A stretch of 28,167 nt of DNA from Candidatus Eiseniibacteriota bacterium (GTDB lineage Bacteria > JAFGKV01), in contig JALOPK010000009.1 in the NCBI GenBank assembly GCA_025453925.1, forward strand, positions 1 through 28,167, in the 5' to 3' direction. Within the stretch, counting starts at the first letter, position 1. Each line of letters begins with the position of its first letter. Both the position numbers and the translations under genes were made by a program. This document shows, piece after piece, positions 7,836 to 15,699 of the stretch. The notes under the pieces are model-generated. The model saw only the letters and a program-made list of their open reading frames with translations. It was not told where the DNA came from and ran no database searches.

Positions 7836-8582
7836 TTACCGGCGAGGATGCCCGGGGTACCCCACCGTCGCGACGTAGATCGCGAACAGCTCGAACCCGT
7901 CCGCACCGACAAGCCTGTCCATCGCCTCGTCATCGAAAGCAGCGATCGCGCACACCCCGCACCCGATGGACTCCGCGGCGAGGTAGAGGTTCTGACACAC
8001 GTGGCCGGCATCAAGATATAGATAGCGGTACCCGCGCTCGCCGTAGCGCCAGGTCATTCGATAGGGAACCGCAGCCCAGACAAACGTGGCGGCGCTGGAC
8101 TCCACGAACCTCTGGCCCAGGCAGGCCTTCACGGCGCGCTGGGCGACGCCGGGCGAGTTATCGCGGGCGACAAGGGAGTGCCGGGATGCCACGTAGCGGT
8201 AGAGCCCCGGCTCCAGCCCCTCGACGCTATTGGCCAGCACGAAGGTCTCCAGTGCGTGACGCGCGCCCGCCGACGGCACCGTGCGGAGCGTCGCCACTCC
8301 CGGCATCACCCGTTTGATGCCCTGGGTTGCCCAGAGGAGCCGCGAGAGCGACTCCTGCGGCAGAGGTTGGGCTGCATACTCCCGCACACTCCGCCGGCGG
8401 TCGATCGCTTCCATCACGGCCAGATCGCCCGCCCGATGCCCGGAGATCCCGGGGAGCCGGGTTTCCGCTGCGGTGGCTTCTGGGGCAAGTTCAAGGGGAG
8501 GTTGGGGAACGCCCTCCTCCTGGTCCGACGGGCCAAGGTGCTCGTAGCGTGTGCTCTCCACGAACTGGCGACCGATTCCCAT
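7836..8582 (-). CDS. SagB/ThcOx-type nitroreductase-fold oxidoreductase
   Basis: A 248-residue protein of the SagB/ThcOx group, FMN enzymes known for oxidising azolines to azoles in thiazole/oxazole-modified peptides but also found standing alone. Residues 59-75 (AIDRRRSVREYAAQPLP) give the nitroreductase N-terminal pattern, TVPSAGARHALE at 101-112 is the characteristic SagB block, and YLYLDAGHVCQNLYLAAESIGCG at about 187-209 with a final VATVGYPG close the fold. ATG at 8582 is chosen because GAGGAG lies just upstream and the usual SagB N-terminus (Y-H, here RYEHLGPSD) follows; longer in-frame starts add low-value sequence. No cyclodehydratase (YcaO), E1-like partner or small precursor is visible nearby, so an azole-peptide role is not supported here. 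It is divergent from the 8835 gene. Confidence 0.88.
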   Translation of the reverse strand: MGIGRQFVESTRYEHLGPSDQEEGVPQPPLELAPEATAAETRLPGISGHRAGDLAVMEAIDRRRSVREYAAQPLPQESLSRLLWATQGIKRVMPGVATLRTVPSAGARHALETFVLANSVEGLEPGLYRYVASRHSLVARDNSPGVAQRAVKACLGQRFVESSAATFVWAAVPYRMTWRYGERGYRYLYLDAGHVCQNLYLAAESIGCGVCAIAAFDDEAMDRLVGADGFELFAIYVATVGYPGHPRR

Positions 8583-8834
8583 GGCGTCATCTCCTCTCGG
8601 GTCTACATGTCCCCGCATCCCTGCCGGGATCCCGGTGGGGACGCGGGCGACTGAAGCATGGGAATGAGACGCACAACGGCGGCGGGTTGTCAACTCTCCG
8701 GCGCGGATGCGACCGTTCTTCCTCCACTGGCTCCGGCGGCCGATGCCCGCGGGCAGTGAGGTGCCGGAGTGGACAGCGATGACACGGGAGGCTAAACTCG
8801 CACGAACGGCATCGTCACGCCTTCAGCAGGAACC

Positions 8835-11177
8835 ATGATGATTTTTCTCCCACTCGTTGCCATACAGCTTCTCGCCCTGCCCGGCTCGTGGGATCTGGTG
8901 CGCGAGATTTCCGCGACATCAGGGGATTCCCTGCACGCGTGGGCTCTCGACACCGGCGCCGGCCCGCTCTGGCGGGCGGCCTCCGGGGGGGAACTCCACT
9001 GGGTATGCCCTCATCCCGACATCGATGATTCGCTGTCTCTCGCGTGGCCGCTGCCACCGGGGCGCGGGTTGACTCTCCACATTCGAGCATCCCTCGACGG
9101 AGTGCCCGGCCAAGCGGGCTTCCGGGTCGCGTGGGTTGGAGACGCCTCCGGTGCCGTCGGGTCGGAAGACCCGCATCGGGCCCCTGCTTCCCGCGAGGCC
9201 GCCACGGGATGGATCGTGTCTCCCGGCAGCGTGGAGGATCTTCTGCCGGTGCCCACGGCGCGGATCCACCAGCTCCGCGTGCTCACCGCGACGGGTCCCC
9301 GATCCATGTCACCCGCCTCCGTCCGACTTCACTCGATCGCCGTCACCGCTCCCGCGCGCGCCGGCGACCTCAACGGCGCATCGCTTCTGCCCGCTCCACG
9401 CCCCTGCCCCTGGATCGGCGGGGCTCGCACTGCGGAGGAGGCTTGGCAACTCCCCATTGTCCCTGACGCTCGTTGGAGACTGGACCTTGGCCCCGTTCAG
9501 GTGCTGCCGGGAATGGTCGTGGCGGTCTCCGTTCCGTTCGGCGTGCCAAGGCCATCGCGGCAGGAGCATCGACTGATCTGGCGGGACGCGTCCGTGGCCG
9601 GAAGCTGGCTGCCGGCCGAGGTCCTGTGGAGCGGCGACCAGGCCGATACTCTCGTCGGGCTTCTCGATCCTCGATTCGATGAATCCGGCGACCATGCCAT
9701 TCTCGTCGAGATCGATTTCGGCGAGGGCGGTGTGATCGTCGGCCCTGTGCGCGTGCATGCCCGGCGGCGACAGCCCTGGCCCGGAGACCTCACCATCGCA
9801 CAGGTTGCCTGTGCGCCCGCCGAGGCAGAGTTCCTCGAAATCGACAGTCGCCTGCCATGGTCCCTTCCCCTGTCGTCCCTCGACGTCGAGGTCGATGGCA
9901 AGGTCTACCGCTGCGGAGATGGCCTGATACCCGGTCGAGGCTTTCTCGCCATCCGGCGGGGAGACTGCCCCGGGCTCGCCCTGCCAAATGACCATGCCGA
10001 CATCCGGCTGCGCTGGAATGAACTCGAGATCGACCGGCTTGCGTACGGGCCTCAATCATCCGCCCCGGCCCCGCCACGGGGCTGGTCGCTGCTCTCAGAT
10101 CCCACTATTGCCCTGAGCCGGTCGCCGCTCCCTGGCGGGCGGTCGCCCGGCTGGCCCCGCGCGGAAGTCGCCGATTCCGTGGCGCTCTCCGAGCTGGTGC
10201 TCTGGCCACCGGAGTCGCCGGAACGCTTTGTGGAGATTGCGCATGCCGGTGGGCGGCGCGCCGATCTTGCGGGCTGGGCGCTGCTCTGTGAGGATGCGCT
10301 GGTCTTCCCGGAAGGCACGATTCTCGGTCCGGAGGGCGTGTGCCTGATTCGCGCCGCCGACTTCCCGCCTTCGTTCGCACTCAATCCCGATGCCGGCGAA
10401 CTCACTCTGGTCGATCCCCACGGAAGCATAGTCGACAGAGTCGGCTGGGCCGCATCGCCGCCTGCAGGGTGCGCGCTGGGACGAGTCGCTTCCGATGCCC
10501 GGACGATGGGCGAGTGGGCGATATGCCTGCCGACTCCCGGCGACGCCAATGGGATCGGGGTCATCCGCCCTGCCTGTGACATCGAGGCATCGGCCACCGC
10601 CGAGGGTCGTTTCGTGCAATGGCAGTGCACGGAAAGTCGGTACTCCTCCTTTGTCGTGTACCGCGCCCCTGCTTTGTACCCCGGGAGGCGGGACCGCGTG
10701 TCGACCGTACCCATCACGGGCGCCCCGCCCTTCAGCTACGTCGACATCGATGCCGACCCTGATGTCGACTACCTCTACTGGGTGGGGGGCATCGACTCGA
10801 GGGGAGACGAAGTGTTCCTGGGGCCGGCGCTTTCCCCTGCTCATGGAGCAACGCTGAGGCTCTGCATCGAGCCTGCCGTGCCCAACCCCTTCAGGACCAG
10901 CACGACGGTGTCCTACTCCATCGAGGGTCTGACCCCGGAAATGCATGTGCTTCTTGATCAAGTCGAAGCCGGGCACCGCATGAGGATCAGCGTGTATACA
11001 ATGGGAGGCGGGCTCCTGCGAGTTCTCGCCGCCGATCGCCCGCAGGAAGGCCTGTTCCAGGTTTCGTGGGACGGCCGCGACGAGGCGGGGCAACTGTGTT
11101 CACCCGGGGTGTACGTGGTGAGTCTCCAGGTTGGCCCGTATGTGCGATCCTCCAGGATCGTGTTCGCCGGACAATAG
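8835..11177 (+). CDS. Large secreted protein with lamin-tail-like domains and FlgD-like C-terminal module
   Basis: A 780-residue protein with a short signal peptide (FLPLVAIQLLALPG). Residues 20-310 are beta-rich with no recognised family. Two tandem lamin-tail-domain-like units follow: one about 318-405 (AEFLEIDSRLPWSLPLS...GFLAIRRGD) and a clearer one at 450-572 (LSELVLWPPESPERFVEIAH, LAGWALLCED, then a TPGDANG ending). A fibronectin-like linker (about 580-675) leads to a C-terminal FlgD/Ig-like module at 680-778, marked by PAVPNPF at the start, WDGRDEAGQ and PGVYVVSLQVG. In related phyla such ends attach or direct secreted proteins. The start ATG 8835 follows AGGA. It is probably exported and surface-bound; no enzymatic motif is visible. 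Confidence 0.7.
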   Translation: MMIFLPLVAIQLLALPGSWDLVREISATSGDSLHAWALDTGAGPLWRAASGGELHWVCPHPDIDDSLSLAWPLPPGRGLTLHIRASLDGVPGQAGFRVAWVGDASGAVGSEDPHRAPASREAATGWIVSPGSVEDLLPVPTARIHQLRVLTATGPRSMSPASVRLHSIAVTAPARAGDLNGASLLPAPRPCPWIGGARTAEEAWQLPIVPDARWRLDLGPVQVLPGMVVAVSVPFGVPRPSRQEHRLIWRDASVAGSWLPAEVLWSGDQADTLVGLLDPRFDESGDHAILVEIDFGEGGVIVGPVRVHARRRQPWPGDLTIAQVACAPAEAEFLEIDSRLPWSLPLSSLDVEVDGKVYRCGDGLIPGRGFLAIRRGDCPGLALPNDHADIRLRWNELEIDRLAYGPQSSAPAPPRGWSLLSDPTIALSRSPLPGGRSPGWPRAEVADSVALSELVLWPPESPERFVEIAHAGGRRADLAGWALLCEDALVFPEGTILGPEGVCLIRAADFPPSFALNPDAGELTLVDPHGSIVDRVGWAASPPAGCALGRVASDARTMGEWAICLPTPGDANGIGVIRPACDIEASATAEGRFVQWQCTESRYSSFVVYRAPALYPGRRDRVSTVPITGAPPFSYVDIDADPDVDYLYWVGGIDSRGDEVFLGPALSPAHGATLRLCIEPAVPNPFRTSTTVSYSIEGLTPEMHVLLDQVEAGHRMRISVYTMGGGLLRVLAADRPQEGLFQVSWDGRDEAGQLCSPGVYVVSLQVGPYVRSSRIVFAGQ

Positions 11178-11205
11178 CAGCTCAGTTCAAGGGAGGTACA
11201 ACACC

Positions 11206-11859
11206 GTGAAGTTCTTTCTCGATACCGCCCATATGCCGGATATCCGCAAGGCAGCGGCCGTCGGTGTGGCCGATGGGGTGACCACCAATCCCACGCTGGT
11301 CGCCAAGGAGAAACGCGATTTCCCCACCCTCGTGGGCGAGATCTGCTCCGTGGTTGACGGCCCGGTCAGCGCAGAGGTGACCGCCGATGACGTGGAGGGC
11401 ATGGTGCGGGAGGGACGGGCGCTGGCCTCCATCGCCGCCAATGTCGTCATAAAGGTGCCGTTCGGGCAGGTCGGTCTGCAAGCCGTGCGCGCCCTGGAGC
11501 GGGAGAAGATCCATACCAACGTGACGCTGGTGTTCTCCCCCCTTCAAGCGCTGCTGGCGGCCAGGGCGGGGGCCAGCTACATATCGCCGTTCATCGGCCG
11601 GCTGGACGACGTCGGCCACCGCGGCATGGAGGTGGTGGAGCAGACCCTCGAAATCCTCTCCAACTATGACCTGCACGCCCAGGTGATCGTGGCCAGCGTC
11701 CGGCACCCCCTTCACGTGCTTGAAGCGGCGCTCATCGGCGCACCCATCGTGACGGTGCCCCCATCGGTCCTGTGGAAGCTGTTCGACCACCCCCTCACCG
11801 AAGCGGGCATCGCCCGGTTCAAGGCCGACTGGAGCGGGCTCCAGGAGACGTTGCGATGA
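11206..11859 (+). CDS. fsa: Fructose-6-phosphate aldolase / short transaldolase (TalC/Fsa type)
   Basis: A 217-residue short transaldolase-family enzyme. It forms a Schiff base on lysine and either transfers dihydroxyacetone units in the non-oxidative pentose phosphate pathway or cleaves fructose 6-phosphate; sequence alone does not separate the two. Family landmarks are FLDTA at 4-8, DGVTTNPTLVAKE at 23-35, VVIKVPF with Lys83 as the expected catalytic lysine, NVTLVFSPLQALLAARAGASYISPFIGRLDD, and IVTVPPSVLWKL near the end. Length equals the family norm. GTG at 11206 has GGGAGG about ten bases upstream, and the longer in-frame start at 11131 lies inside the previous gene. Its TGA (11857-11859) overlaps the ATG of the HtrA gene. 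Confidence 0.93.
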   Translation: MKFFLDTAHMPDIRKAAAVGVADGVTTNPTLVAKEKRDFPTLVGEICSVVDGPVSAEVTADDVEGMVREGRALASIAANVVIKVPFGQVGLQAVRALEREKIHTNVTLVFSPLQALLAARAGASYISPFIGRLDDVGHRGMEVVEQTLEILSNYDLHAQVIVASVRHPLHVLEAALIGAPIVTVPPSVLWKLFDHPLTEAGIARFKADWSGLQETLR

Positions 11860-12920
11860 TGTCACCCATCATCGCGTGCCTCCTGGCGGTCCTGCAGGCC
11901 GGAGACCTCTCGGACTCCCGGCGGACCGCCATTGTCACCGCATCCGAGCAGGCGGGTCCCTCGGTGGTGAGCATCAGCGTGACCCAGGTGGTCCAACGCT
12001 ATGTGCCGCTTCAAGACCCGTTCTTCGATTTCTTCTTCCGCGGCGGCTACACCCAGCGCCGCTATGAAGTCCACTCCATGGGTTCCGGCTTCATTGTCAG
12101 TGCCGACGGCCTCGTGCTCACCAATCAGCATGTGATCGAGGGCGCTACCGCAATCACCGTGACACTGCCGGACGGCAGGGAGTTTCCGGGCAAGGTAAGC
12201 GGTTCCGACGACGGCAGCGATCTGGCGGTGCTCAAGGTGGAGGGGAAGGCCCTTCCTGTGGCCGAGTTGGGGGACAGCGATGACCTGCTCATCGGGGAGT
12301 GGGCCATCGCCATCGGGAACCCCTTCGGATACCTGCTTGATGATCCGCAACCCAGCGTTACCGCCGGCGTGATCAGCGCGACTCATCGCGATATCAAGCC
12401 GGAACGAGGTCAGACCAGGGTGTACCGGGATCTCATCCAGACCGATGCGGCCATCAATCCGGGCAACTCCGGAGGGCCGCTGGTCGACTCCCGGGGGAAA
12501 GTGGTCGGCATCAACACCTTCATTTTCTCCAGCTCGGGAGGATCGCTGGGCATGGGGTTCGCGATTCCCATCAACCGCGCCAAGCAGGTCATGGATGAGT
12601 TGGTCAGCTTTGGCCGCACCCGGGATGTGTACACCGGCATCCGCGTGCAGGAAATCACGAGGCTGCTGGCGCTCTCTCTCGGGCTCGACAGCCAGCGAGG
12701 TGTGCTGGTCTCGGAAGTGGAGAGGGGAAGCCCGGCCGCGAAGGCGGGACTTCAGCCGGGGGACGTGATCCGCCGGCTCAACGCCCGCCCGATACTCAGC
12801 ATCGAAGATGCCCGGAGCGCCCTGGCCGGGCTCCTCGTCAATGATACGCTTCAGGTCGTATACGAACGCGAGGGGCAGCAGCGTGAGACTGCGGTGATCC
12901 TGGCTCCCCTACCAGGATAG
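11856..12920 (+). CDS. HtrA/Deg-type periplasmic serine protease with one PDZ domain
   Basis: A 354-residue trypsin-fold protease with the full triad: His92 in TNQHVIEGA, Asp122 in GSDLAVL and Ser205 in NPGNSGGPL. A short hydrophobic N-terminus (PIIACLLAVLQA) suggests export. The aromatic loop QDPFFDFFFRGG (about 53-64) is the LA-loop region. One PDZ domain covers about 262-345 (RGVLVSEVERGSPAAKAGLQPGDVI). Deg proteases degrade or refold damaged envelope proteins; a single PDZ is the DegS/HhoA layout rather than the two-PDZ DegP. ATG at 11856 overlaps the stop of the aldolase gene by four bases (ATGA) and has AGGAG nine bases upstream, so the two are likely translationally coupled. A longer frame from 11772 lies wholly within the aldolase. 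Confidence 0.93.
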   Translation: MMSPIIACLLAVLQAGDLSDSRRTAIVTASEQAGPSVVSISVTQVVQRYVPLQDPFFDFFFRGGYTQRRYEVHSMGSGFIVSADGLVLTNQHVIEGATAITVTLPDGREFPGKVSGSDDGSDLAVLKVEGKALPVAELGDSDDLLIGEWAIAIGNPFGYLLDDPQPSVTAGVISATHRDIKPERGQTRVYRDLIQTDAAINPGNSGGPLVDSRGKVVGINTFIFSSSGGSLGMGFAIPINRAKQVMDELVSFGRTRDVYTGIRVQEITRLLALSLGLDSQRGVLVSEVERGSPAAKAGLQPGDVIRRLNARPILSIEDARSALAGLLVNDTLQVVYEREGQQRETAVILAPLPG

Positions 12921-12957
12921 GAGTCTCGCACGTGTCAGCAACAGTCCACCGCACCTC

Positions 12958-13824
12958 ATGCACCCCCGACGGGCATTCCTGATCGTGCTCCCGGCCGGCC
13001 TCCTTGTCGCCATCGGCGTGCTCCTTGCCGGCAATCAGGGGATCGTGATCGAACGATGCGTCGTCGAGGTCCCGGGTCTGCACGCCGACCTCGACGGTCT
13101 CCGAATCGTGCAGCTCACGGACCTCCATTCCTCTCGGGTGGGTGCCCTCGAAAAGGCGGCGTTTTCCGCCGCAGGCGGGCTGACCCCGGATATTCTCGCC
13201 TTCACAGGAGACCTCACGGTCGACTCGGTCGTCGCAGGGGAGATTTCCCGGCGCATGGTCGCGATCGGCGCGCCACTGGGCTGTTTCGCAGTCATGGGGA
13301 ATGTGGAGTACGACGGCGACGCCGAAGCCGTGGCGCGGGCGATGCGTGGTGCGGGCGTGGTCGTGCTGCGGAATGAAGTTCGCAAGGTTCGCAGAGGCAG
13401 GGGCGAACTCTGGGTGCTGGGCGTTGATGATCCGAGCACTGGGAGGAGCTTCCTCGAAGGAGCGCTGCTGTGTCTGCGCGGTGACGACGTCACGCCCCGG
13501 CTTCTGTTGGCCCACTTTCCCACCGTGTTCACGCAGGCAGCGCATTGGGGGATTGACATTGTGCTCGCCGGACACACCCATGGCGGCCAGATCAGACTCC
13601 CGGGATCTGGCTATCTGGGGTCAATGGGGTCGGAAGAGCTGGACAAGTATGCTCGGGGAGACTTCCGCTCGGGAGGAACCTGGATGCATGTCTCCCGCGG
13701 CTTGGGCACCTCCAAACTGCCTTTCCGAGTCGGCTCGCCGCCCGAAGTCACTCTGATCATCCTCCAGTCCGTGCAGGGAAGCGCAAGACGGCCGCTGCCT
13801 CAGGTTGCCGGGGCGCTCGACTAG
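12958..13824 (+). CDS. Membrane-anchored metallophosphoesterase (YkuE/YaeI-like)
   Basis: A 288-residue calcineurin-fold phosphoesterase. An N-terminal hydrophobic anchor (FLIVLPAGLLVAIGVLLAG) tethers it to the membrane. Metal-binding motifs occur in order: LTDLHSSRVG (Asp-x-His), FTGDL, a variant GNVEYD where most relatives have GNHD or GNHE, LLLAHFP and VLAGHTHGGQI. Relatives act on UDP-sugar lipids or other phosphodiesters at the membrane. The ATG at 12958 has no clear ribosome binding site; no better in-frame start lies between it and the HtrA stop 37 bases upstream, so it may be read through coupling. The His-to-Val change in the third motif removes a residue that usually contacts the substrate phosphate, though the pattern may be normal for its subfamily. 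Confidence 0.88.
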   Translation: MHPRRAFLIVLPAGLLVAIGVLLAGNQGIVIERCVVEVPGLHADLDGLRIVQLTDLHSSRVGALEKAAFSAAGGLTPDILAFTGDLTVDSVVAGEISRRMVAIGAPLGCFAVMGNVEYDGDAEAVARAMRGAGVVVLRNEVRKVRRGRGELWVLGVDDPSTGRSFLEGALLCLRGDDVTPRLLLAHFPTVFTQAAHWGIDIVLAGHTHGGQIRLPGSGYLGSMGSEELDKYARGDFRSGGTWMHVSRGLGTSKLPFRVGSPPEVTLIILQSVQGSARRPLPQVAGALD

Positions 13825-14147
13825 GGGTAGTTGCCTGCGGTACGTATCTGCGGTGTTCCCGTCTCGTTGCGGTCCAGGTGGGCGCGCCCCTGGCGGGCAG
13901 GAACCTGTCGGTTTTCCTTTCGGATGCTCCTCTCCCCGCTGTCCCGCCCGCCGGCGGTCATGCGGCTTCCGCGACCCCGACAGGCTCCCGGTGTTCACCG
14001 AGGCGCGGACACAGGGCTCGTCCGCGCCACCGCCCGCCGGCGCATCTTGCCGCTTCAAAACCCTTGCGTCACAAGGACGCTGCCGGGTAGATCAGGTCCT
14101 CGGATCGTCGTCGACTTACACTGGTGTGCTTCGGACTGGGTGCGTTC
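13825..14147. other. Non-coding gap with a hairpin pair
   Basis: No gene is convincing in these 323 bases: the open frames are arginine/proline-rich and lack ribosome binding sites. It holds a strong dyad at 13874-13893 and a terminator-like hairpin just after it, described separately. A small stem CCTTG/CAAGG lies at about 14062-14076. A promoter for the gene at 14148 is expected here; TACACT at 14116-14121 could be a -10 but no good -35 fits, so I do not call it. Confidence 0.5.
13896..13920 (+). terminator. Possible intrinsic terminator after the metallophosphoesterase gene
   Basis: A five-pair stem GGCAG / CTGTC (one G-U pair) with a four-base loop is followed by GG and a T-rich run (TTTTCCTTT). 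It is preceded at 13874-13893 by an extra GC-rich dyad (CCAGG ... CCTGG around a GGCGCGCC core). The tract begins about 70 bases after the phosphoesterase stop. The stem is short and the T-run is interrupted, so strength is uncertain. Confidence 0.4.
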
Positions 14148-14939
14148 ATGAGCGATGAAAGACGGCATGGCCGCCCTGCGGCATTCTGGATTGCGGGCTT
14201 CGTGCTCCTGGCAGCATGGGGCGTCAGCATGCTCTGGCTTCGGGGTCACAGCGGAAGGGCACCCTCCGCTATCCGGTCAACGTCGTACGGCGCGTTGGTG
14301 CCCTCGGAAACACATTTGGTCTACCGTGTCATGGCGGGTCAGGACGCGATGGGTGACCTCGAGTACTCAGTGATCGCCCAGGGATCCGGGCGGCGGATCA
14401 CATGGCGCCTGAGTCTCCTGCTCGCGGCTCAGGGAGAATCGGGCGCCGTCACCGCGAACGGTTCCTCCATGCTGGATTCCACAGGGACACTGTCGTCGTT
14501 CTCGGCAACCATGGCTCTGGGCGCCCAGACCGTTGAGGTGTCAGGTACTCGGAGAGAGGATGTGATGACGATCCAATACAGTGGCTTCGGCGCTTCACGG
14601 GCTAGAGTGGTGCACGTCGACTCCACGCTTTCCGTCGGGGATGGGTTCTTTCCGGGATTGATCGGCGGTTGTCCGCGCCGCAATGAGCGATTGACCTGGC
14701 AGGTATTCGACCCGCTTACCCTCGTGAGCAACGACGTGAGCCTAGAACGAGAGCGCGGGAGTGTCATGCCGCCGGCCCCGGAGGATGGGTGCGTGCTGGC
14801 GGTGGTGTACAAGGGACTGAAGACATTGATGTGGGTGGACGCACAAGGTGTCGTCGTGCGGCAGCGGACCCCGGTGGGCTGGGAACTGGTGCTTGAGCCA
14901 GATCACGATCACCCCCCGAATGGCCAGGTTCGACCATGA
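14148..14939 (+). CDS. Exported or membrane-anchored protein of unknown function, ABC-operon partner
   Basis: A 263-residue protein with one N-terminal transmembrane helix (AAFWIAGFVLLAAWGVSMLWL, residues about 10-30) and a beta-rich remainder outside the membrane. The body reads as alternating strands: YRVMAGQDAMGDLEYSVI, LDSTGTLSSFSATMAL, then GFFPGLIGG, a DPLTLVSNDVSL turn and a final VVVRQRTPVGWELVLEP. The order resembles the substrate-less beta domains (DUF3108-like) that sit beside transglutaminase or lipoprotein genes, but that is only a resemblance. ATG at 14148 has a weak ribosome binding site; the GTG-type start upstream adds eight residues only. The ABC ATPase gene begins 31 bases after its stop, so it is probably an accessory or cargo of that exporter. 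Confidence 0.7.
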   Translation: MSDERRHGRPAAFWIAGFVLLAAWGVSMLWLRGHSGRAPSAIRSTSYGALVPSETHLVYRVMAGQDAMGDLEYSVIAQGSGRRITWRLSLLLAAQGESGAVTANGSSMLDSTGTLSSFSATMALGAQTVEVSGTRREDVMTIQYSGFGASRARVVHVDSTLSVGDGFFPGLIGGCPRRNERLTWQVFDPLTLVSNDVSLERERGSVMPPAPEDGCVLAVVYKGLKTLMWVDAQGVVVRQRTPVGWELVLEPDHDHPPNGQVRP

Positions 14940-14970
14940 CCGCATCAGGGGGGGAAAGAGGAGAGGGCAC

Positions 14971-15699
14971 GTGAACGAGGCAATCCGGCTCGAAGGGCTT
15001 GGGAAACGATTCGGATCCCTGTGGGCGGTCAGGCAGCTTTCTCTCACAGTTCCGTCTGGGGCGATTCATGCCTTCCTGGGGCCCAACGGGGCCGGGAAGA
15101 CAACAACGCTCAAACTCATCGCGGGGCTCCTGTTCCCTACCGAGGGCACCGTGCGGATCGGGAACATGGACCCGTCCCGGGACTGGGAACCCGTCCGTCG
15201 GATGCTGTCATATGTCCCCGATGTGCCATTCCTCTACGGCAAGCTCACCGGTGAGGAGTTTCTTGGATTCGTGGGTGGCCTACACGGAATGGATGGCGGG
15301 AGTCTCGTCGCGAGAATCGACCTCTTCGTAGAGCGGTTCGGTCTCCAGCAATATCATCGCCGCCGGGTGGAGAGCTACAGCCATGGGACCCGTCAGAAAT
15401 ACGTGATATCCGCAGCGCTTCTCTCGCATCCACGGGTGCTGCTGGTGGACGAACCCATGGTCGGGCTTGACCCTGCCAGCAGCCGTATTCTGAAAGACTT
15501 GCTCCGAGAAGAGGCCGACGGGGGCGCGTGTGTGCTCCTCTCAACCCACACCCTCTCGGTCGCCCAGGAGTTGGCGGACCGTATCACCGTGATCAACAGG
15601 GGAAGCCTCGTGCTCTCCGGGACAACGTCGGAGCTGCTCGGGCACGATCGGGCTCGATCGCTCGAGGATCTCTTCCTCGAGATCACGCAGCCGACATGA
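14971..15699 (+). CDS. ABC transporter ATP-binding protein
   Basis: A 242-residue ATPase subunit. Walker A is GPNGAGKTT (37-45), Walker B VLLVDEP (156-162) with the D-loop GLDP, and the H-loop is STHT with His193. Two motifs are unusual: the Q-loop position reads YVPDVPFLY (81-89), without the usual glutamine, and the signature is SYSHGTRQK (135-143) instead of LSGGQ. Both variants fit ATPases paired with large ABC-2-like permeases. GTG at 14971 follows GAGGAGAGGG by a few bases; the ATG at 14936 is out of frame. It ends in ATGA, overlapping the permease start by four bases. It energises export through that permease; the cargo is unknown. Confidence 0.94.
   Translation: MNEAIRLEGLGKRFGSLWAVRQLSLTVPSGAIHAFLGPNGAGKTTTLKLIAGLLFPTEGTVRIGNMDPSRDWEPVRRMLSYVPDVPFLYGKLTGEEFLGFVGGLHGMDGGSLVARIDLFVERFGLQQYHRRRVESYSHGTRQKYVISAALLSHPRVLLVDEPMVGLDPASSRILKDLLREEADGGACVLLSTHTLSVAQELADRITVINRGSLVLSGTTSELLGHDRARSLEDLFLEITQPT

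Noticed and set aside
7836-8582. Azole-modified peptide (RiPP) cluster based on the SagB-like gene
   Set aside because: No cyclodehydratase, precursor or dedicated exporter is present; the ABC unit at 14971-17357 is over 6 kb away on the other strand.
10095-11093. Minus-strand open frame of 332 codons opposite the lamin-tail protein
   Set aside because: Antisense shadow without motifs; the plus strand shows signal peptide and domain structure.
13831-14151. Small plus-strand frame of 106 codons in the gap before the ABC unit
   Set aside because: Arg/Pro-rich, no ribosome binding site, overlaps the next gene start; treated as non-coding.
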